From: Pseudomonadota bacterium
GTDB lineage: Bacteria > Pseudomonadota > Gammaproteobacteria > Xanthomonadales > Xanthomonadaceae
Length of the DNA: 18,271 nt
Assembly (NCBI GenBank): GCA_023457475.1
Contig: JAEWLO010000124.1
Location: 1-18,271, forward strand
Direction: 5' to 3'
Every line of letters begins with the position of its first letter. Positions within the stretch are counted from its first letter, which is position 1. Below the pieces are notes generated by a model. It did not search any database and was not told where the DNA came from. It saw only the letters and a program-made list of their open reading frames with translations. Shown piece after piece: positions 13,077-18,271 of this stretch. The position numbers and the translations under genes are program-made.

Positions 13077-15428
13077 TCAGGCACCATGGTGTATCAACCA
13101 GCCACCGAACAACGGGCCGGCGGTGTCGCCGTGCTGAGGTTCAAAACGGAAGCGCAGCGGTTGGCCATTGCGGGTGAGCGCATGCGGCAGCACGTAATCA
13201 TGGTCGACGAAGTCGAGCACCTGGCCACGTTCCACCGCCACTTCCACCGCCAGCGCACCGTTCACCAGGATGTTGAATCGCCCCTTGTCGCTGCCCCAGA
13301 AGCGCAGGCGCAGCGCCAGCGGTTCGCGGTCGCCCTTCATCACGAATTCCACGAAGCCCTTGCCGCGCACGTCGCGGCATTCCTGCCGGCGGTAGGCCGC
13401 TGAGAACGAGGTATCACTGGTGAGACCGTGGGCCTTTTCGGAGGCCTCGTTGCCAAACTGGATCATGTCCACCGCAGTGGCCTTCAGCTGCGCGTGCTCC
13501 GCTTGTGCCTGTTCGCGTCGCCGCGCTTCGGCGGCCCATTGGGCGGCATCCATGCGCTTGAAGTACAGCGCGCTGCGGCGGTCATGCTGCGCGTGGAACG
13601 GCGCGAACTCCAGCGGCTGCGGCCGTGTGGTGCTGGCCAGGAAACGCCCCGGCTCGGGCAGCGCAATGAAACCGGAGAGCGGCGAAACATCGGCCACCAG
13701 CGCCGGATCAGGCGCGTCGTAGGGCGTGCTGGCCGGACCCAGATCGGCCGCAAGCGCGAGTGGGCCCTGCATCACCACCACGGTATCGGGATCGCCTGCG
13801 GCGTGCTCCAGGCGCAGCGGCGTCGCCAGATCAAGCTCGACCACATCGCCCGCCTTCCAGCGTCGCTCCAGCAGCACGTAGCCCTCGCTGGCGCTGACCC
13901 GGGCGGTGCGGCCGTTGAGCTTGACGTCGTAGCGCCCTTCGCACCACGCCGGAATCCGCAGCAGCAGCCGCTGCGGGGCGGTGTCGTCGGCCCGGGTGAC
14001 CTGGAGCCGAACCCGGCCGTTGTCCGGCACGCCACTGTCGAGGGTGAGAGCCAGCCCGCCCTTCTTCCAGTCCAGCGTGGATGGGATATAGAGATTAATG
14101 TACAGCGACTGCCCGTCCTGCCAGTAGATGGCGTCGCCGAACTGGGCATGCGCTTCCATGCCGCTGCCTACGCAGCACCAGAACGAATCGAACTTGTCGG
14201 AGTAGCCGCGTTCGCCGCCGGTGATCATCGGCGTCATATAGGTGAACATTCCGGTCTCGGGGTGCTGCGCCGCCATGGTGTGGTTGAGCAGGGTCCGCTC
14301 GTAGTAGTCGAAGTAGCGTGCCTGCGGCCCCCATTGATACAGGTGCCGGGTCAGCTTGAGCATGTTGTAGCTGTTGCAGTGCTCGCAGGTCTGCTCGGTA
14401 AGGAAGGCGGCGATGGTATCGGGCTGCTGGAAGTACTCGCGGTCGGCATTGCCGCCGATCACGTAGCTGTAGTGCGCGGTGACCGTCTCCCAGAAGAAGC
14501 GTGCCGCAGCCGCCGAATCGAGCTCGCCGGTGACCTCGAACTGGCGTGCCTCACCGATGAACTTGGGCACCTGGGTATTGGCGTGGTGATGCGGCAGGTT
14601 GTCCTTGCCGGCGATGGCGGGGTCGACGATGCCCTCATGGCGCAGGCGCTTGCCGATCGCGATCCAGCGCGGGTTGCCGGTGCGCGCGCCCAGCTCGATA
14701 TACGACTCGTTGAGCCCGCCGAACTCGGTGGCCAGCAGGGACTGCATCTGGGTGTGGTCAAGCGCGTCGAACATGTCGGCCAGGTAAGTCGCCAGCGGCA
14801 GCAGCACCGGCAGCGCCTGCGTATTGCCTGCCAGCGCGTCGGCATCCAGCAGACCGGCGAACAGTTTGTGCACCGTGTACAGCGGCGACCAGCTGCCATT
14901 GATGTTGAACTTGCTGCCGGTCACCGACCCGGCGCGGATGCTTTCAAAGACGCTTTTGCCGCCGACGATGTCACCGGCGTCGGTCTTGCGGGTCAGGCCG
15001 CCGACGTAGCCGTCCTTGTCCTGCGCCTGCGCACGCGCCAGCTCGGCGACGATGTAGTCGATGCGCTGCCGCACCTCCCCGTCGCGGGTCTGCGCGTACA
15101 GTTTGGACAGCGCGCTGAGATAGTGGCCAAGGGTGTGCCCGGCGATGGTGTCGCCCTCCCAGCCGCCGTAGACAGCGCCCTTCGGCGTCAGGCCGGCCTG
15201 CTGCAGGAAGTTGTGCAGCAGGCGATCCGGCTCCAGCTCGAACAGATAGCGGCGGTTGACCTGCAGGGAGTCCAGGAACATCGACGGCTTGAGCGTGACA
15301 TCCTGCAGGGGCAGCGCGGTCACCCTTCCGGCAGTCGAAGCGGCAACGTCCAGCGGGAAGCGCAGCATGCCGGCCGCGACAGCCAGCGCACTCAACTGCA
15401 GAAAACGTCGGCGGGACGGATCACTCAT
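13077..15428 (-). CDS. Tat-exported GH127/GH146-like beta-L-arabinofuranosidase
   Basis: This 783-residue protein has a twin-arginine signal (SRRRFLQLSALAVAAGM, residues 5-21). The (alpha/alpha)6 barrel of the former DUF1680 family follows, with 'GGWEGDTIAGHTLGHYLSA' early in the domain. The family's Zn-Cys-Glu centre is visible: EHC (Glu349, Cys351) inside 'EQTCEHCNSYNMLKLTRHLY' and the Cys-Cys pair 418-419 in 'DSFWCCVGSGMEAH'. By analogy with HypBA1, Cys418 is the nucleophile, Cys419/Cys351/Glu349 bind zinc, and Glu331 (in NADREYF) is the likely acid/base. A middle beta-sandwich and a C-terminal domain (from about 640, 'AQLKATAVDMIQFGNEASEK', then 'YRRQECRDV') resemble the accessory domains of GH146 enzymes. 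It should release beta-L-arabinofuranose in the periplasm. I chose ATG 15428 for the Tat motif and GAGGAGG 5 nt upstream; longer starts run into the previous gene. It lies 19 nt after its partner gene. Confidence 0.9.
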   Translation of the reverse strand: MSDPSRRRFLQLSALAVAAGMLRFPLDVAASTAGRVTALPLQDVTLKPSMFLDSLQVNRRYLFELEPDRLLHNFLQQAGLTPKGAVYGGWEGDTIAGHTLGHYLSALSKLYAQTRDGEVRQRIDYIVAELARAQAQDKDGYVGGLTRKTDAGDIVGGKSVFESIRAGSVTGSKFNINGSWSPLYTVHKLFAGLLDADALAGNTQALPVLLPLATYLADMFDALDHTQMQSLLATEFGGLNESYIELGARTGNPRWIAIGKRLRHEGIVDPAIAGKDNLPHHHANTQVPKFIGEARQFEVTGELDSAAAARFFWETVTAHYSYVIGGNADREYFQQPDTIAAFLTEQTCEHCNSYNMLKLTRHLYQWGPQARYFDYYERTLLNHTMAAQHPETGMFTYMTPMITGGERGYSDKFDSFWCCVGSGMEAHAQFGDAIYWQDGQSLYINLYIPSTLDWKKGGLALTLDSGVPDNGRVRLQVTRADDTAPQRLLLRIPAWCEGRYDVKLNGRTARVSASEGYVLLERRWKAGDVVELDLATPLRLEHAAGDPDTVVVMQGPLALAADLGPASTPYDAPDPALVADVSPLSGFIALPEPGRFLASTTRPQPLEFAPFHAQHDRRSALYFKRMDAAQWAAEARRREQAQAEHAQLKATAVDMIQFGNEASEKAHGLTSDTSFSAAYRRQECRDVRGKGFVEFVMKGDREPLALRLRFWGSDKGRFNILVNGALAVEVAVERGQVLDFVDHDYVLPHALTRNGQPLRFRFEPQHGDTAGPLFGGWLIHHGA

Positions 15429-15447
15429 CAAAACCTCCTCACGAAAC

Positions 15448-17808
15448 TCAGCCATAGCGGGCCTCCACACGCACAGTCGCCGCGCCGGCAAACGGCAGCA
15501 GCACGCGGTCGTGCCCGGGCCCACTGGCCTTGGCCGCCTTGCCATCCACCGACACCTCCAGCAGGCGCGTGCCAGCCGGTACGCGCAGGGTCAACCAGGT
15601 GCTGGCAGGCTTCTGGGTGGGCAGGGTTACCTCGGCGGCGATGCGTTGCTGCGTCGTGTCCGCACGCAGGTGCAGGCTGACGCGGCCCCAGGGTGTAGGC
15701 GCGTCCTGCAGCGCGATCGACCGGCCGGTCGCCAGCCAGTCGCGCGGAATGGCGCGTGCCAGGAACAGGTCCTGGTCCTGATCGAACACCAGCATCCAGC
15801 GCAGCAGCAGCGGTACCGTCATCTGTGCCGGCATGCAGAACAGCGGCATGCCGCCGGTGATGCCGGCCACCTCGCCGGCGGTCCAGCTACCACGGGTGTG
15901 CGCCTGGTAGCGGTGGGCGTACAGGAACAGCAGATACTCCTCGATCCGGTCCAACCGCAGCAACTGCTGGGCGTGGCCATACGAGATGAAGCCGAGGATG
16001 TCGCGCGCTTCCGGAGTCGGCTTCCAGATGTTGGAGACAATCCCCAGCGTGGTGCCGCCGTGGCCGCGAAGGCAGTCGATGACCAGATGGGCGAGATCGG
16101 GCGGCAGCACGTCGGCCTGCAGCAGTTCGGCGTAGGCGCGGTGCGACCACAGCTGCTCGCTTTTGCTGGGGTCTTCCTGCGACATCGCCTGGCGGAAGGT
16201 TTCGGTGGTACCTGGCAGCGGGCCAAGGTAGGCCGGGGGCAGGTCGTGCCGGATGTCGGCGCGGATGCTCTCGATCAGGCGCGTGCGCAGCTGCCGCGCG
16301 CGGCGCTGCCACGTTCGGCTGGCATCGCGGCCATCCGAAAGCGTTGGCCAGACGGCCGCGATGTCCTCCCAGCCGCGGATGACCAGCGCGCTGTTGCCGA
16401 AGTACGGCTTCCACCAGAGCGAGGGGTCCGGATACAGGCAGGCGTCGGACTCGCTCCAGCCGTGGATCAGGCCATAGCCGCGGTCACTCCGCGGCAACGC
16501 CAGGCTGATGTCATGCAACTCGACCAGCAGCGCCGCCGTCGCCTCGATCTTGTCACGGTGGTGGCGCAGCAACGTCGCATCGCCGGTATAGCGCAGGTAT
16601 CGCGCGAGCAGTGACAAGGTCAGGCCGAACTGGCCGATCTGCGGACCCCGCATGTTCACCAGACCGTCGGCCTGGGTGTACTCGCCCAGGTAGTTGTCCA
16701 GCACCGCCCGCGCCTGGGCAAACCGGCCCCATTCCAGATTGGCATACAGCGAGCTGGTGAAGGTGTCCTGGAAACCGTCGTACTCGTTGCCCGCGTAATC
16801 GCGCTCCACTGCGCCATACTTCGGGTACACGCCGCCCGGGCGCACGACCAGCTCGCGTGCAAAGGCGAAGCGCGCCAGGTCCGACCAGCTCGCATCCGGC
16901 AACTGCGCCGCACTGGCCTGCGCCAGCTGCGCCTGCCACGTCGCGGCAAAGTCGATCACGCCCCGGTAGAAGTCCTCGGCGCTGGCACCGGTGCGGCGCG
17001 GCGGAAAATCGGGATAGCTGTAGCCCACTACCGTACGCACCGCCCTGCCCTGCTCGACCAGCACGGTGCGGTGCCAGGTCTGCACGATGAAACGATCCTC
17101 GGCGACGACATCGGCGAACACCAGCACGTCGTACCAGCGTCCATCACCGGCCGGCACCACTTTGTGCACGGCCGGCATCCAGCCCCCCAGCAGCCCTTCT
17201 TCGCGATGCGCCACCTTGTCCGCGTCGGCCAGCTCGGGGAAGGCGTGGATCGGCCGGTAGGTGCGGCTGCGCCCGTCCGGATAGATCTGCATGGTGTCGT
17301 TGCCCTGCACCGTGCCGACGAAAGTGGTCCACGGCAGACGCCCGTTGTGGTCCTTCGGGTCCAGCCGCGATCCGGGCGGCGGTGCGGCATCGCGCACATC
17401 GGTTTCGCTGGGATCGCCATCGCGCAGCAGGCGATCGGCCAGCAGGTCGGCCTTGGCCATGGCCAGTTCCGCCAGCGGAATGCCAAGGTACGGCGGCGTG
17501 TCACTGCCCCAGACCGCTTCGGTGCGCTTGCCCAGGTTGAGGACGCCCCCCGCGCAGGCCAGCACCAGCGCGCCCTGTGCCGTGCGTAGATCTTCATGCA
17601 CGGTCCAACGCGTACCGCGGTGTTCAAACGTGGCCAGCTCGGTGAATCCGCTGAGGTCGACCGTCGCCGCAGGCTGCAGCAGCGGACCCGGCGGCGATGC
17701 GCCGCCCGGCAGCGAATCACCTCGCGCGAAGCTGCTGCCCAGGGAGGGAAGAAGCCCCATGGCGGCCGTGGCCGCCGCGCCCTGACGCAGGAATGTTCTG
17801 CGATCCAT
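15448..17808 (-). CDS. Tat-exported six-hairpin glycosidase-like protein, specificity unknown
   Basis: This 786-residue protein has a twin-arginine signal (MDRRTFLRQGAAATAAM) and no lipobox, so it is probably periplasmic. An N-terminal beta-rich domain (about 45-270) precedes a helical domain (about 275-680) with alternating helices and aromatic/acidic motifs typical of (alpha/alpha)6-barrel glycosidases: 'DYAGNEYDGFQDTFTSSLYA' (about 337-356), 'LIHGWSESDACLYPDPSLWW' (about 447-466), 'RGWEDIAAVW' and 'GSWTAGEVAGITGG' (about 640-653). A short C-terminal beta-sandwich starts near 'IPRDWLATGRSIALQDAPTP' and ends 'ATVRVEARYG', like the last domain of GH78/GH95-type enzymes. Acidic candidates for catalysis are Glu342, Asp344, Asp348, Glu453, Asp455 and Glu646. 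I do not recognise a numbered GH family. Coupling to the GH127/146-like gene (19 nt) suggests the same substrate. The start is fixed by the Tat motif, with AGGA 9 nt upstream. Confidence 0.82.
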   Translation of the reverse strand: MDRRTFLRQGAAATAAMGLLPSLGSSFARGDSLPGGASPPGPLLQPAATVDLSGFTELATFEHRGTRWTVHEDLRTAQGALVLACAGGVLNLGKRTEAVWGSDTPPYLGIPLAELAMAKADLLADRLLRDGDPSETDVRDAAPPPGSRLDPKDHNGRLPWTTFVGTVQGNDTMQIYPDGRSRTYRPIHAFPELADADKVAHREEGLLGGWMPAVHKVVPAGDGRWYDVLVFADVVAEDRFIVQTWHRTVLVEQGRAVRTVVGYSYPDFPPRRTGASAEDFYRGVIDFAATWQAQLAQASAAQLPDASWSDLARFAFARELVVRPGGVYPKYGAVERDYAGNEYDGFQDTFTSSLYANLEWGRFAQARAVLDNYLGEYTQADGLVNMRGPQIGQFGLTLSLLARYLRYTGDATLLRHHRDKIEATAALLVELHDISLALPRSDRGYGLIHGWSESDACLYPDPSLWWKPYFGNSALVIRGWEDIAAVWPTLSDGRDASRTWQRRARQLRTRLIESIRADIRHDLPPAYLGPLPGTTETFRQAMSQEDPSKSEQLWSHRAYAELLQADVLPPDLAHLVIDCLRGHGGTTLGIVSNIWKPTPEARDILGFISYGHAQQLLRLDRIEEYLLFLYAHRYQAHTRGSWTAGEVAGITGGMPLFCMPAQMTVPLLLRWMLVFDQDQDLFLARAIPRDWLATGRSIALQDAPTPWGRVSLHLRADTTQQRIAAEVTLPTQKPASTWLTLRVPAGTRLLEVSVDGKAAKASGPGHDRVLLPFAGAATVRVEARYG

Positions 17809-17886
17809 TCAAGCCCGTCCTGTAGTGACGAGTCTCCATGCTGCGCGGTGCGGGGCCGCGCGTCTTGTTGCACACGCGTGTCAGCG

Positions 17887-17902
17887 ATGCGGCTTTCCGC
17901 AT
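17887..17902 (-). terminator. Short hairpin after the DUF5597-like gene
   Basis: A perfect 6-bp stem ATGCGG / CCGCAT with a 4-nt loop begins 12 nt past the stop codon of the rightmost gene. There is no T-run after it. The next gene starts about 80 nt later on the same strand, so it may be a weak terminator, a processing site or chance. A 10-bp palindrome ACACGCGTGT lies just beyond it (17872-17881) and could be an operator for the downstream gene. Confidence 0.3.
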
Positions 17903-17914
17903 ACTTCCACGTGC

Positions 17915-18226
17915 TCAGTAGGTACCCACCGTGACCCGCAGGACCGGCGGATCCTCACGCACGAAGTTGAGGCCGTAGTCGGTCTGATCACCATTGAGCA
18001 GCCGCTCGAACTGCCATTCACCGTTCACGTAGCGGCCTTGTTCCACCCGCAGCAGCTGACCGTGCAGCGCGTCATCCGCCACGCGCGCGAACTCCGCGCG
18101 TGCGGAGAAACCGGTCAGCAGGAACTGGTCCGTACCGGTCTGCGCCACCAGCAGCCGTCCGCCGTGGTCGGCATTGCCGGGCAGGATCGGATCGGCGTCG
18201 CCCCAGTACGGGGCACCATAGGACAC
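17915..18226 (-). CDS. C-terminal fragment of a DUF5597-type GH35-like beta-galactosidase (5' part broken or outside)
   Basis: The open frame covers 103 residues from a GTG at 18226 to TGA at 17915. It reads 'YGAPYWGDADPILPG', 'GGRLLVAQTGTDQFLLTGFS', 'QLLRVEQGRYVNGEWQFERL' and 'LNGDQTDYGLNF', and ends 'LRVTVGTY'. This is the pattern of the DUF5597 C-terminal domain that closes GH35-like beta-galactosidases of Caulobacter and Xanthomonas; the 'NGDQT' motif is characteristic. Such enzymes are usually over 500 residues, and the catalytic barrel is not here. Nine nt upstream of the GTG the frame contains TAG (18235-18233), and only 36 further nt are visible. So this is either the tail of a disrupted gene (the local codons read W-stop-V-R-V-S, and one base change would reopen the frame) or a frameshifted edge. 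I doubt that the GTG is a real start. Gene order suggests it belonged to the glycan locus downstream. Confidence 0.65.
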   Translation of the reverse strand: MSYGAPYWGDADPILPGNADHGGRLLVAQTGTDQFLLTGFSARAEFARVADDALHGQLLRVEQGRYVNGEWQFERLLNGDQTDYGLNFVREDPPVLRVTVGTY

Positions 18227-18271
18227 ACGAACCTACCAGTCGCGGCAACCCCACCAGCGGCTAGGTTGGCC

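Noticed and set aside
13428..15680. A 750-codon plus-strand open frame antisense to the GH127/146-like gene
   Set aside because: It has shadow composition (V/G/R/H/Q-rich) and no domain, and the opposite strand carries clear catalytic motifs.
1..18271. CRISPR arrays, tRNA or rRNA genes, insertion sequences, phage genes
   Set aside because: I saw no spaced direct repeats, no tRNA-like folds, no transposase or integrase motifs and no phage structural genes on either strand.

Overview
The window looks like a chromosome segment of a GC-rich gammaproteobacterium of the Xanthomonadaceae, most likely Stenotrophomonas or a close relative. Three things point there: a type IV secretion system (T4SS) whose VirB7 is a long lipoprotein with an N0/secretin-like domain, as in the Xanthomonadales bacteria-killing T4SS; short GTAG-headed stem-loop repeats like the SMAG/GTAG REPs of Stenotrophomonas; and a TonB-dependent receptor with Tat-exported glycosidases, typical of plant-glycan loci in this family. 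The genus is inferred. Every gene I can support lies on the minus strand, so biological order runs from the right edge to the left.

Right part (about 9.86-18.27 kb), a glycan-use locus. At the edge is the C-terminal (DUF5597-like) end of a GH35-type beta-galactosidase relative, whose frame is closed by an in-frame TAG just upstream. Next come a Tat-exported (alpha/alpha)6-barrel-like protein of unknown specificity and, 19 nt later, a Tat-exported GH127/GH146-like beta-L-arabinofuranosidase with its Zn-Cys-Glu site intact. A 341-bp gap with three GTAG-type REPs follows, then a 957-residue TonB-dependent receptor. Together they suggest uptake of arabinose/galactose-containing plant oligosaccharides across the outer membrane and trimming in the periplasm. 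A 404-bp gap with two hairpins and a perfect inverted repeat separates this locus from the T4SS.

Left part (1-9457), a T4SS operon in the order virB7-virB8-virB9-virB10-virB2-virB3-virB4-virB5-virB6, followed by a secreted adhesin-E-like protein and a small lipoprotein cut by the left edge. Genes are tightly packed, with several ATGA overlaps. virB7/9/10 build the outer-membrane core complex, virB8/3/6 and the ATPase VirB4 the inner-membrane complex, and virB2/virB5 the pilus. virB11 and virB1, which sit between virB10 and virB2 in the Xanthomonas citri operon, are absent there, and virD4 is not in the window. GC falls to roughly 52% in lines I counted left of about 2870 (virB5 to the lipoprotein), against about 57-77% in lines counted to its right. 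The 3' end of the operon may therefore have a different history.

The best candidates for something undescribed are the adhesin-E-like/lipoprotein pair at the end of the T4SS operon, the T4SS lacking virB11/virB1 at their usual place, and the unassigned glycosidase-like Tat protein coupled to the GH127/146 enzyme.
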